Shown here: piece by piece, positions 15,203 to 23,407 of the stretch
How positions within the stretch are numbered: the stretch's first letter is position 1
Layout of the letters: each line of letters starts with the position of its first letter
Source: Rubellicoccus peritrichatus
GTDB lineage: Bacteria; Verrucomicrobiota; Verrucomicrobiia; Opitutales; Cerasicoccaceae
DNA length: 64,000 nucleotides
Direction: 5' to 3'
Assembly: GCF_033100135.1 (NCBI RefSeq)
Contig: NZ_CP136920.1
Location: 496,001 to 560,000 of the forward strand
Notes under the pieces: model-generated
The model's input: the letters and a program-made list of their open reading frames with translations, nothing else
The model's database searches: none
Told to the model about the DNA's origin: nothing
Program-made: the position numbers and the translations under genes

Positions 15203-17479
15203 ATGGAACACGCTATGCAGTCTTCAATTCAAGAAACACCTTCGACTCTAAGCCTGGGATGGGTAAAACGGCCCTTTCGCCGCATCAGTCAAATGGCCTT
15301 CTATGCCTTTTCCTGGATCATAGTCAAAACGCTCTATAGAATTCGCTCCAAAGGCTGGGACAACCTTCCCACCGAAGGGGGTGCCGTGCTGATCTGCAAT
15401 CATGTCTCCTATGTTGATGCCGTTCTGCTGGCGATCGCCTCTCCTCGCAGAATCCGCTTTCTAAGCCTGGATACGCTCCAGAAAGTCCCCGTCGTCGGAA
15501 CATTCCTACGTCTGGCTGACGTTATTCCAGTCTCACCAGAACGCTCAAAGGACGCCATTCGACTGGCTGTCGAGCACGCCAAACGCGGAGAAATTGTAGG
15601 AATATTCCCGGAAGGACATCTGACCCGGGATGGGCATGTCCATGAATTTCAGCGCGGCTACGAGCTGATTGCCCGCCGGGCTGGCGTTCCTGTGGTGCCT
15701 GTTTGTCTTGACGGCCTCTGGGGCTCCATCTTCAGTTTCAAGGGAGGTCGCTTTTTCAAGAAGTGGCCAAGTCGCCTGCCTTATCGAGTTTCGATTCAAG
15801 TAGGAGCCTCATTCAATGCACGTGAAATGAACCCGGAAACAGCCCGTCAAACCATCCTCGACATGGGTGCTGATGCCTTTGCTCAGCGTCCCGAACTACA
15901 AGGCCATATAGGTGGCATGGTTCTTGAGAGCCTCTGCGAAGACCCCAAGCGGGAATGCATTGTCGATTACAGTGCCGGCCGCAAATCGCTCAATGCTGGA
16001 ACTGTCGCTGCACTCGCTATTTGCCTCAGCAAGCACTTCAAAGCCACCATTCCTGAAAAGCGCGTAGCCGTTGTCCTTCCTCCGGGGCTTGGCGGAGCAT
16101 TGGCCAATGTTGCTCTGAGCCTCGCCGGCAAAATCCCGGTGAACCTCAACTTCACCCTCGGGCGCTCAGCGCTTCAAAGCTGCCTGCGCCGTGGAGAGAT
16201 AAAAACCATCATCAGCGCAGCTCCGGTGAAAGAGAAAATCGACCAGAAGTTCCCGGATTTCCCCTGGACCGAGCACGTGATCGACATCAAGAAGGAGATC
16301 GATGCGCTGCCGAAGCCCAAGCTCATCTTCTGGATCCTGGCCGGAAAGCTACTCCCGGCCAAGGTGGTTGCTTCGCTGGCTGGAGCACCAAAACAAGGCG
16401 GTGACGAAGAAGCGGCGCTGCTCTTCACGAGCGGTAGTGATGGTGACCCGAAAGGCGTTGTCCTTACGCACAAGAACATTATTGCAAATGCCAAACAGGT
16501 CCTGGCCTGCGGCGTCTTTCCCCAAAATGAAAGTCTGATGGCCAATCTGCCGATATTCCATAGTTTCGGCTTTACCGTCACGATCTGGTGCCCACTGCTT
16601 GAAAAAGTAAAGGTCACTTACACTCCGAGCCCACTGGATTTCAAACTGGCTGCAAAAGCGATTAAACAGGAGTCCGCCGGTATTCTCCTCGGGACGCCAA
16701 CCTTCTTCCGCCCATACCTAACCCGGGTTCAGCCGGAAGATATGGCCTCTGTCAAAATCGTTGTCGGTGGGGCTGAGAAGACACCAAAGGGCTTTCACGA
16801 AGCCTGGGAGGAACGTTTTCCGAATAGCAGCTATCTCGAAGGCTATGGCCTGACCGAAACATCACCCGTGGCCTCGGTCAATATCCCCAAAGAGTATCTA
16901 CCCAAGGAGTACGAGACAGGGATGCGCAAAGGCTCGGTTGGACGCCTTTTCCCAGGCATGGCAGCGGAGATTGTCGATCCGGATACCGGCGAAGTACTGC
17001 CGATTGGTGAGACTGGCATTCTGAAATTAAAAGGTGCCAACGTATTTAACGGTTACCTGAACGACCCCGAACGCACCGCTCAAGTGCTCGAAGGAGACTG
17101 GTTTACCACCGGTGACCTTGCCCGCCTGGACGAAGAAGGTTTTCTTTTTATAGAAGGTCGCTTGTCCCGCTTTTCCAAAATGGGTGGTGAGATGGTTCCT
17201 CACGGAACGATTGAAACTGCGATCGCCCGTGTCTTCGAAGTCGACAAGGCAGAAACACCGCAAGTCGCCGTCACAGCACGTGTTGATGAATCAAAAGGCG
17301 AAGCCCTGGTCCTGGTTTCAGCGATTGATATAGAACCGGCAGAGTTGCGTAAACGCCTTTCCAGTGACGGCCTTCCGAATCTCTGGATCCCCAAGGAAAT
17401 CAAACGCGTTGATGCAATTCCGACCTTAGCCTCCGGCAAACTCGAACTGGCAGCACTGAAGAAAATCGCGGCAGAGTGA
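15203..17479 (+). CDS. Acyltransferase / acyl-ACP(CoA) ligase fusion (Aas-like)
   Basis: A 758-residue bifunctional protein. Residues about 30-220 form a PlsC-type glycerolipid acyltransferase with the HX4D motif (His67, Asp72 in NHVSYVD) and FPEGH at about 135-139. Residues about 240-755 form an AMP-binding adenylating domain with the P-loop TSGSDGDPKG at 409-418, the GYGLTETSP motif and TGDLARLDEEGFL. This order matches Aas, which re-acylates lysophospholipid, but Aas proteins also carry an MFS transporter domain in some lineages, which is absent here. A role in lysophospholipid recycling or fatty-acid incorporation is likely. ATG 15203 is used; ATG 15215 is an alternative. Confidence 0.85.
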   Translation: MEHAMQSSIQETPSTLSLGWVKRPFRRISQMAFYAFSWIIVKTLYRIRSKGWDNLPTEGGAVLICNHVSYVDAVLLAIASPRRIRFLSLDTLQKVPVVGTFLRLADVIPVSPERSKDAIRLAVEHAKRGEIVGIFPEGHLTRDGHVHEFQRGYELIARRAGVPVVPVCLDGLWGSIFSFKGGRFFKKWPSRLPYRVSIQVGASFNAREMNPETARQTILDMGADAFAQRPELQGHIGGMVLESLCEDPKRECIVDYSAGRKSLNAGTVAALAICLSKHFKATIPEKRVAVVLPPGLGGALANVALSLAGKIPVNLNFTLGRSALQSCLRRGEIKTIISAAPVKEKIDQKFPDFPWTEHVIDIKKEIDALPKPKLIFWILAGKLLPAKVVASLAGAPKQGGDEEAALLFTSGSDGDPKGVVLTHKNIIANAKQVLACGVFPQNESLMANLPIFHSFGFTVTIWCPLLEKVKVTYTPSPLDFKLAAKAIKQESAGILLGTPTFFRPYLTRVQPEDMASVKIVVGGAEKTPKGFHEAWEERFPNSSYLEGYGLTETSPVASVNIPKEYLPKEYETGMRKGSVGRLFPGMAAEIVDPDTGEVLPIGETGILKLKGANVFNGYLNDPERTAQVLEGDWFTTGDLARLDEEGFLFIEGRLSRFSKMGGEMVPHGTIETAIARVFEVDKAETPQVAVTARVDESKGEALVLVSAIDIEPAELRKRLSSDGLPNLWIPKEIKRVDAIPTLASGKLELAALKKIAAE

Positions 17480-17500
17480 GCTATTCATGATATTATTAAA

Positions 17501-17653
17501 CAAGAAGAACGGAAAGATCGAGAAGCACTAAATACAGTGATTCCCAATTTATAAGTAATCTGATTGTTTATTATGATTCAATAAACCATCAGTATCTAGT
17601 GCTTCTACCTAAAGCAGATATATCTTCTTTCCGCCCTTTCGAATCTTCCTGTT
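17501..17653. repeat. Imperfect inverted repeat, 'GAAGCACTA' family
   Basis: The purine-rich left arm 17501-17535 (ending GAAGCACTAAATAC) faces the right arm 17592-17653 (starting GTATCTAGTGCTTC). The inner 14 bp match with one mismatch, and the outer GGAAAG/CTTTCC parts match loosely. It fills the gap between the acyltransferase-ligase gene and the hydrolase gene. Confidence 0.6.
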
Positions 17654-17668
17654 TATATTAACCGAGCA

Positions 17669-18361
17669 ATGCCCTGTTACTTACCAGGTATCACCCGAAC
17701 GAAGATTAATGTTCTTCCAGGGAAAGGTGATCATGTCGTTCTGCTTGATGGAATTGCCCACGATGGTTTGAACATGAAGGGATTCGCAAAGGCGCTTAAT
17801 CAGCAAGGCTACCAGGTTTTGAATCTGGGATATCCATCGACGCAGTTATCCATTAGCGAGATCGCCGAAGATTATTTGACCAGGCACTTTGCCAAACACT
17901 TACCCGAAGACGGGCGGCCCGTTCACTTCATCACGCACTCTATGGGCGGGATTGTCCTACGGCATTATCATCATACCTTTGGCATGGGTCGACTGGGACG
18001 CGTGGTCATGCTGTCGCCTCCCAATCACGGCAGCGAAGTCGCCGAGCATTTGAAGCACTTCTTCGTTTATCAATGGTATTTCGGACCGGCCGGACAGGAA
18101 ATCGGAACAGGACGCGATTCCGTCCCACTGGGTCTGCCGGCTGCTGATTTCGAAGTCGGCGTATTGACAGGAAGTGTCTCTTTTGACCCATGGTTTGACC
18201 CACTATTTGAAGGGACTCATGACGGTAAAGTTTCCGTCGAAAGTGCACGACTCGAAGGGATGAAGGAATTTCGCGTCGTCCCATGCAGTCATTATGGCAT
18301 GACCTTCAGCCGCAAAGTTCAGGCCATGGCGATGCGCTTTCTCGCAGAAGGGGGTTTTTGA
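17669..18361 (+). CDS. Alpha/beta-hydrolase, lipase/PGAP1-like
   Basis: A 230-residue alpha/beta-hydrolase. The nucleophile elbow is HSMGG (THSMGGIVLRHY around residue 90), the oxyanion strand VVLLDGIAHDG is near residue 25, and a C-terminal CSHYGM supplies the probable catalytic His. The pattern resembles small lipase/esterase-like proteins that act on lipids or cell-envelope esters. There is no signal peptide, so a cytoplasmic location is expected. It follows the lipid acyltransferase gene on the same strand across a repeat-containing gap, which suggests but does not prove a lipid-related role. Confidence 0.8.
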   Translation: MPCYLPGITRTKINVLPGKGDHVVLLDGIAHDGLNMKGFAKALNQQGYQVLNLGYPSTQLSISEIAEDYLTRHFAKHLPEDGRPVHFITHSMGGIVLRHYHHTFGMGRLGRVVMLSPPNHGSEVAEHLKHFFVYQWYFGPAGQEIGTGRDSVPLGLPAADFEVGVLTGSVSFDPWFDPLFEGTHDGKVSVESARLEGMKEFRVVPCSHYGMTFSRKVQAMAMRFLAEGGF

Positions 18362-18424
18362 GAGGCTTTAAAGACAAAATAAATTTCTGCAACTTTGCCA
18401 GGCAGAGGTGGTTTACTTTGTTTG

Positions 18425-18916
18425 ATGAAAAACTACAAAACCCTCGCGCTCTCCCTTTTCGCGGCACTGTTCCTCACCTCGGCCTACGCCGGAACGAACG
18501 ACACCGCATCCTATTATCGTGCGCATTTTGAAGAATATGCCGGAAAAACGGTATCCCTTGATGTCGCGTTTATTCGTGTTCTACCCGTTGACATTGGCGA
18601 AGACTATTTTGCCTTTATCGTTTCAACCGTCGATGACGACAATCGCAGCCGTGGTGGTTCCATTGCGGTCGTCGCCTCCAAAGACAAGAAAAACAACATC
18701 GTGAGCCGGTATGGCACCACCGCTGACCGCGACGGTAAGCGATCCGTGGAAACCAAAAAGCTCAATGGCACCCTGGAAAGCATGCCTAATATTAACACCA
18801 ACAGTTATACGCCATACATCGACATGACTGATGGTGAATTCGAGCCCAACGGCGAATTTGGAAAAATTGCCCGTGGCGCTGGAAGCGGAATCGGCAAAAA
18901 GGGCAAAAAGCTCTGA
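18425..18916 (+). CDS. Small exported protein of unknown function
   Basis: A 163-residue protein with a clear signal peptide (MKNYKTLALSLFAALFL, cleavage after about SAYA). ATG 18425 is chosen because the signal begins there; a frame open to 18395 adds ten residues without a signal character. The mature part is polar and ends in a Gly/Lys-rich tail (GSGIGKKGKKL). No family is recognised. It is 63 bp downstream of the hydrolase gene and ends before a strong terminator. Confidence 0.75.
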   Translation: MKNYKTLALSLFAALFLTSAYAGTNDTASYYRAHFEEYAGKTVSLDVAFIRVLPVDIGEDYFAFIVSTVDDDNRSRGGSIAVVASKDKKNNIVSRYGTTADRDGKRSVETKKLNGTLESMPNINTNSYTPYIDMTDGEFEPNGEFGKIARGAGSGIGKKGKKL

Positions 18917-18945
18917 TTGATTAAAATTTAAACTGAAACATGGAT

Positions 18946-18979
18946 GCCGGAGCTGGGATTTTCCCACTCCGGCTTTTTT
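18946..18979 (+). terminator. Rho-independent terminator
   Basis: GCCGGAG and CTCCGGC form a stem that brackets CTGGGATTTTCCCA (itself weakly paired), followed by seven T. It closes the small exported-protein gene and precedes serA. Confidence 0.88.
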
Positions 18980-19092
18980 ATGCCAGATAGTGCCCTTTGG
19001 CTTTTTCACTAAAAGGTACTTCTCTGGGAATCTTCACTCTACCATTGCATTCGCTTCGATGAGGCTTTTAATGCCGCTCTTTTCCAAAGCCA

Positions 19093-20679
19093 ATGAAGAT
19101 CCTAGTCGCAGACAAAATTTCGCCAAAAGGCGTTGATTTTTTCAAGGCCCAGCAAGGCTATACAGTGGTTGAAGCCTATGGCTCGTCACCGGAACAGATT
19201 CTTGAGCTAGTCAAGGATGTGGATGCGATTGCGGTTCGTTCGGAAACGAAAGTCACGGCTGAAGTCGTTGCTGCAGCCCCAAACCTGAAGGTGGTTGGGC
19301 GTGCTGGTGTCGGTGTTGACAATATTGACATTGATGCGGCAACGGAACGCGGAGTCATCGTCATGAACACGCCAGGCGGCAACACGATTGCCACCGCGGA
19401 GTTGACTTTTACGCACATGCTTTGTGGCACACGCCCCATTGCTCAGGCCAACGCGACCATGAAAGGTGGCGGTTGGGGCCGTAAACAGTACTCCGGTTTT
19501 GAGCTTATGGGCAAAACCCTGGGCATCTGCGGGTTTGGCCGTATCGGTGCAGAGGTCGCCAAACGCGCCCAAGCTTTCGGCATGACTGTTCTGGCGTATG
19601 ATCCCTTTCTGACCGACGCCCGCGCTCAAAGCATGGGCATCAGCAAAGTCACACTCGACGATGTCATTGCCCAGAGTGATTACATCACTGTCCACATGCC
19701 ATTGAATGACGAAACCCGTGGCATGATCGGCAAGGATGCTTTCGCCAAGGCCAAGGACGGGCTCCGTGTTTTCAATTGCGCCCGTGGTGGTATTATTGAC
19801 GAGGCTGCACTGATCGAAGCCGTTCAAAGCGGAAAAGTCGCTGCAGCCGGCCTGGATGTTTACGAAGGCGAGCCTCTGGCCGAAGACAGCCCATTGCGCA
19901 AACTCGACAATGTCGTGCTGACACCGCACCTCGGCGCCTCCACTGCGGAAGCACAGGAAAGTGTTGGTGTGGAAGTGGCCGAGCAAATGGTTGAAGCACT
20001 CAACGGCGGAACCGTTCGCAACGCGATCAACATGCCATCTGTTGATGCGAAGGCTCTGGAAGCCCTCAAGCCTTATCTCTCACTCGGTGAAGCCCTTGGC
20101 ACATTCATTCAGCAGTTAGGTGGCGAGTGCATCGAAAGCCTGAAAATCACTTACTTCGGCAAAATTACCGAACTCGACACGCTGCCATTGAGCCGCGCCA
20201 TCCAGCGTGGCTTCCTCAAGCACATCGTTGAGCAAGTGAACGACGTCAACGCTCCAAAGAAGCTCGAAGAACTCGGCGTCAAGGTTGAGACGACTTCCAG
20301 CAATACGGACACCTCTTATCAGGAGCTGGTCGAAGTGCAGACCATTGATGCAACCGGCAAAAGCCGCACCGTCGGTGGGACACTTTTCACCCGCCGTCAG
20401 GAGCCGCGCATCGTCCACATCGATCACCATGGCCTCGAGGTCAATACATCCGGCACACTTCTCGTTCTGAAGAACCAGGACGTTCCTGGCATCATCGGAT
20501 TCATTGGAACCGTTCTGAGCGAAGACGGCATCAATATCGCCAACATGTCACTCAGCCGCGACCAGGGCGAAGGCTTCGCGATCAGCGTCTACGAGCTCGA
20601 CAGTGTCCCCAGTGAGACAACTCAAAGTAAGATCACCGGTCACAAGGACATTGAAAAGTTCCGTGTGATAGAGCTTTAA
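19093..20679 (+). CDS. serA: D-3-phosphoglycerate dehydrogenase
   Basis: This enzyme catalyses the first step of serine biosynthesis: NAD-dependent oxidation of 3-phosphoglycerate. The 528-residue length matches the long type with an intervening domain plus a C-terminal ACT domain. The Rossmann motif GICGFGRIG is at 144-152. The catalytic signatures CARGGIIDE and LTPHLGAST follow, and the ACT region (DVPGIIGFIGTVL, INIANMSLSR) implies serine feedback. ATG 19093 gives the normal N-terminus MKILVADKIS. It is flanked by terminators on both sides, so it is probably monocistronic. Confidence 0.97.
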   Translation: MKILVADKISPKGVDFFKAQQGYTVVEAYGSSPEQILELVKDVDAIAVRSETKVTAEVVAAAPNLKVVGRAGVGVDNIDIDAATERGVIVMNTPGGNTIATAELTFTHMLCGTRPIAQANATMKGGGWGRKQYSGFELMGKTLGICGFGRIGAEVAKRAQAFGMTVLAYDPFLTDARAQSMGISKVTLDDVIAQSDYITVHMPLNDETRGMIGKDAFAKAKDGLRVFNCARGGIIDEAALIEAVQSGKVAAAGLDVYEGEPLAEDSPLRKLDNVVLTPHLGASTAEAQESVGVEVAEQMVEALNGGTVRNAINMPSVDAKALEALKPYLSLGEALGTFIQQLGGECIESLKITYFGKITELDTLPLSRAIQRGFLKHIVEQVNDVNAPKKLEELGVKVETTSSNTDTSYQELVEVQTIDATGKSRTVGGTLFTRRQEPRIVHIDHHGLEVNTSGTLLVLKNQDVPGIIGFIGTVLSEDGINIANMSLSRDQGEGFAISVYELDSVPSETTQSKITGHKDIEKFRVIEL

Positions 20680-20713
20680 GATAGCTTCTCAGAGAGAGAA
20701 ACAGATTTTCAGG

Positions 20714-20750
20714 AGGGACGCTTGTTATTAAGCGTCCCTTCTTTGTTTTT
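20714..20750. terminator. Terminator between convergent serA and VOC gene
   Basis: AGGGACGCTT (20714-20723) pairs perfectly with AAGCGTCCCT (20730-20739), followed by a T-rich tract. It serves serA on the plus strand. On the other strand a shorter A/T context follows, so two-way use is possible but weaker. Confidence 0.88.
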
Positions 20751-20751
20751 A

Positions 20752-21186
20752 TCACCAATCAATCTCCACCGAGCCACCGGCAAACTGCATGCTCTCCGAG
20801 GTATACTGGTGAAACTCAAAACGAACTCCATTCGGATCGGCGACCCAGAATTGCAATGACTGGTCGCAACCCATTTTTATCTCTGTAGGCTCATAACCAG
20901 CTTCTGCGAGTTTGGCTCTTGTCGCTTCAATGTCACTGGTCTCAAGGCAAAAGTGGGCAAAGGCAGCGTTCTCAGCTGGAGGCTGGGGATCGTCGTTGTA
21001 GAAAAACTCAATGAACTGCCGGTCAGCGATTTCCAAATAGAAGCCAGCAAGGTCACCATTGCGGGTAAAGCAAAACTTTATGGGGAACCCTAACGTGTCA
21101 GAATAAAAACGCTGAGTTGCATCGAAATCATTCGTGCGCAGACAAATATGCGCAAGGGCAGTTATTTTGGTGTCAGTTTTCATCAT
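20752..21186 (-). CDS. VOC-superfamily (glyoxalase/dioxygenase-like) protein
   Basis: A 144-residue protein with the paired beta-alpha-beta-beta-beta modules of the vicinal-oxygen-chelate fold. Module one has LAHICLRTNDFDATQRFYSD and ends with FIEFF; module two has FAHFCLETSDIEATRAKL and ends with WVADPNGVRFEFHQY. The metal ligands would be His in AHICL, Glu in IEFF, His in AHFCL and Glu in FEFHQ. It resembles glyoxalase I, but the substrate is not evident. It is convergent with serA, and an inverted repeat lies between its start and the MazG-like gene. Confidence 0.85.
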   Translation of the reverse strand: MMKTDTKITALAHICLRTNDFDATQRFYSDTLGFPIKFCFTRNGDLAGFYLEIADRQFIEFFYNDDPQPPAENAAFAHFCLETSDIEATRAKLAEAGYEPTEIKMGCDQSLQFWVADPNGVRFEFHQYTSESMQFAGGSVEIDW

Positions 21187-21190
21187 TTCA

Positions 21191-21313
21191 GAAAAAGTAA
21201 GAAGATAGAAGTGAGGAGTCAGAAGGATTTAAATAATCTAAAGATTCGATAGTTGAATGGCTCGTTGTCAATTGCAGGAGCCCCCTTCTGCCTTCTTACT
21301 TTTCCCCCTTCCC
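21191..21313. repeat. Imperfect inverted repeat, 'AAGTAAGAAGGCAGAAG' family
   Basis: The left arm (21191-21227) starts GAAAAAGTAAGAAGATAGAA, and the right arm (21284-21313) is CCTTCTGCCTTCTTACTTTT. The right arm ends at the MazG-like stop codon. A second copy of the same word family is at 44222-44346. Confidence 0.7.
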
Positions 21314-21675
21314 TACAGCTCATTATACTTATTGGACCGACCGCGTGCCTTCTCGACAGGATACTTCCGGGCGTTCTGCTCCATTTTGGCAGCGATGGCA
21401 GTGGAAAGATCAATCCCGGCAACGTTGGCAAACTCCATCGAATAGATCACGATATCGGCGAGTTCATCTTCGATCTGACCGCGCTTAGCACCATCGAGTA
21501 TCTTGTGGGAATCTTCAGAATCCGCCCAAAGGAAATGCTCCATCAGCTCAGCCGACTCGGCAGCAATGGCCATGCTCAGGTTTTTCGGAGAGTGAAACTG
21601 CAACCATTCGCGTTCCTGGGCAAAAGCCAGTACACGGGTTTTAAGCTCGGCCAAAGTCATCTCCGTATCAGACAT
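21313..21675 (-). CDS. MazG-like nucleotide pyrophosphohydrolase
   Basis: A 120-residue protein of the compact all-alpha NTP-PPase superfamily (RS21-C6/dCTPase type). The metal-binding helices are visible as AAESAELMEHF and IEDELADIVIY (EExxE and ExxD patterns). Such enzymes hydrolyse non-canonical or excess (d)NTPs to monophosphates. ATG 21675 (MSDTEMTLAELK) is preferred; an ATG at 21687 is a second option. The divergent exported-protein gene begins 66 bp away. Confidence 0.85.
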   Translation of the reverse strand: MSDTEMTLAELKTRVLAFAQEREWLQFHSPKNLSMAIAAESAELMEHFLWADSEDSHKILDGAKRGQIEDELADIVIYSMEFANVAGIDLSTAIAAKMEQNARKYPVEKARGRSNKYNEL

Positions 21676-21741
21676 GACTGAACGCATAAGGACCGATGTC
21701 GCGGCTTGCAAAGCCAAATGGTTTCAGGACATATACTATGC

Positions 21742-22371
21742 ATGATTTTCCGCTCCCTCTTATTCTTCTCCCTCACCTGTGGCTTTGTGGTAAATGTCAG
21801 TGGGCAAGAGACTCCCCAGGCCGACGTAACACCCGAAACAGAAACCGCGAAAGCAATACCCTTTGATGAAATAACCGCGTATAAACTTCTCGAGCGTTTT
21901 GTCGGCCAGTGGCAAGGCAGCTACGACATCCTTTCTCCTGACGGAAAAGTCATTCAGGAAATGGAAGCCGAGATCATCTACAAATGGAGCATAAGCCCAA
22001 AGGGAAGAATCCTCAAAGGCCGGGCAATCTATGCTGCCGAGAATGGAATCGCCCATGCCAATTCTGAAACCTTCATTGAAGATGAGATGATAATCAGTAC
22101 GGTCGAACAAGGCGGGAAAACCCGGACTTACCGAGGGCTCGTTGGCGATTTCGGCAAGAGCATTGCCTGGACTCCATTAGACCGCGGGACAGAGCTTGAT
22201 GAAAGCCTCAGGCAGATCTTTGGCCGTAATGCGGAAGGCGCTGATGTGCTCACAACAACAGGCTACGAGAATGTGCAACGCCAAGGCCTCGAAGCGATGC
22301 TGATCATCCGCGGCGAACTTACTCAAATACCGTTGCAAACTGCTAAAGATGGCCCAGTTCACGATTATTGA
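21742..22371 (+). CDS. Exported protein with DUF1579-like domain
   Basis: A 209-residue exported protein with a signal peptide (MIFRSLLFFSLTCGFVVNVSG). ATG 21742 was chosen for that reason. The body begins with LLERFVGQWQGSYDILSPDG, the opening pattern of DUF1579-type proteins, and then shows a lipocalin-like alternation of strands. Function is unknown. Its 3' end overlaps the convergent lipoprotein gene by 29 bp. Confidence 0.75.
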   Translation: MIFRSLLFFSLTCGFVVNVSGQETPQADVTPETETAKAIPFDEITAYKLLERFVGQWQGSYDILSPDGKVIQEMEAEIIYKWSISPKGRILKGRAIYAAENGIAHANSETFIEDEMIISTVEQGGKTRTYRGLVGDFGKSIAWTPLDRGTELDESLRQIFGRNAEGADVLTTTGYENVQRQGLEAMLIIRGELTQIPLQTAKDGPVHDY

Positions 22372-23407
22372 TACTGGTCCGTTCCGAGGCTCTGCCTATG
22401 GGAGCCATCTCGTCAATTGAAAGCACATAGAGGTCACGTTGCTCATTGCTGATCAAGAGCGTATCCTCGTCAATAAAGGCAATCGCTTCGCACTGTTTGG
22501 CACGGACAGGCTGCCAATACCCATTGCGGAATAGTGGATGCATGGATGTCGTCCCCTCCATCGCAATGGCTTCAATCTGATCGAACACCCAGACGGAGTC
22601 ATAGGTCAAAATGGCGACTTTTCGAGATTGGAAAGCATCGGCAGCTGTCACTATACCGCGCAGGTTGTAAGTATCAGTCAGTCGCAAAGGATAACCACGC
22701 GGATCTTCCGGTCCTTCTTCCAAGCTTGAGTATGGCAGACGATAGAAGGCGCTCAATCGATCCGCCCGGTGCTTGGCTAAAAAGTACAGACTATCGCCAA
22801 AGTAGAAAACAGCCTCACAATCAAAGTTGTTGTTCTCAGGTGGAAAGGCTTTTTGCTCGGGAAAATAAACCGGTATTGTTCTCGTCACCGTAACCTCATG
22901 ATCTTGCAAAGGGTTGGGCTCAGAAATCACATACACGACTAGATCCAGGCGTTTATTGGCATTATTCCCGGTATCCGCGATGAGCAGGGTTCCATCCGGT
23001 CCTTTGGCGATATCCTCCCAATCGATGTTCGATGCGCCCTCAACGGTAATCCCGTCATAAGGCTTACCATCATTAGGCCGAATCAAGCTGCCATCCTCAT
23101 GGATTGCAAAAATCCGCGCCCGGTCACCGCTATCATTGAGCGTCCAAAAAGTATTCGGATAGCGATCACTTTTGGCCAGGCCTGAAGATTCGTTAATGGC
23201 TGGCTCGCTGATATAACCAGTCGCCTGAAGTGCACGTGGAGCCAGTTGAGGCACCGGGATGTTAACGACTGCCCGCTCGGATGCCCAAGGACCCGAACAA
23301 GCCGTTAAAAACACGACACTGAAAAGGCACAAACAGCTTACAATTATTGAGCTGTCTGCATTTGACCAGATGCGACGAAGTGTCCAATCTCTGCGGTTTA
23401 CAATCAT
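22343..23407 (-). CDS. Lipoprotein, beta-propeller-like (SdiA-regulated/phytase-like style)
   Basis: A 354-residue lipoprotein. ATG 23407 leads to a long signal with lipobox LTACSG (Cys about residue 37); the longer frame to 23668 lies inside the divergent gene and is not used. The body contains propeller-like blades: NESSGLAKSDRYPNTFWTLN, DGTLLIADTGNNANKR and CEAIAFIDEDTLLISNEQR. This suggests a sensor or binding propeller rather than an identified enzyme. Its start codon overlaps that of the divergent HTH-metallo-hydrolase gene by two bases, so the promoters of both genes must lie inside each other's coding sequence. Confidence 0.75.
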   Translation of the reverse strand: MIVNRRDWTLRRIWSNADSSIIVSCLCLFSVVFLTACSGPWASERAVVNIPVPQLAPRALQATGYISEPAINESSGLAKSDRYPNTFWTLNDSGDRARIFAIHEDGSLIRPNDGKPYDGITVEGASNIDWEDIAKGPDGTLLIADTGNNANKRLDLVVYVISEPNPLQDHEVTVTRTIPVYFPEQKAFPPENNNFDCEAVFYFGDSLYFLAKHRADRLSAFYRLPYSSLEEGPEDPRGYPLRLTDTYNLRGIVTAADAFQSRKVAILTYDSVWVFDQIEAIAMEGTTSMHPLFRNGYWQPVRAKQCEAIAFIDEDTLLISNEQRDLYVLSIDEMAPIGRASERTSINNRELGHL

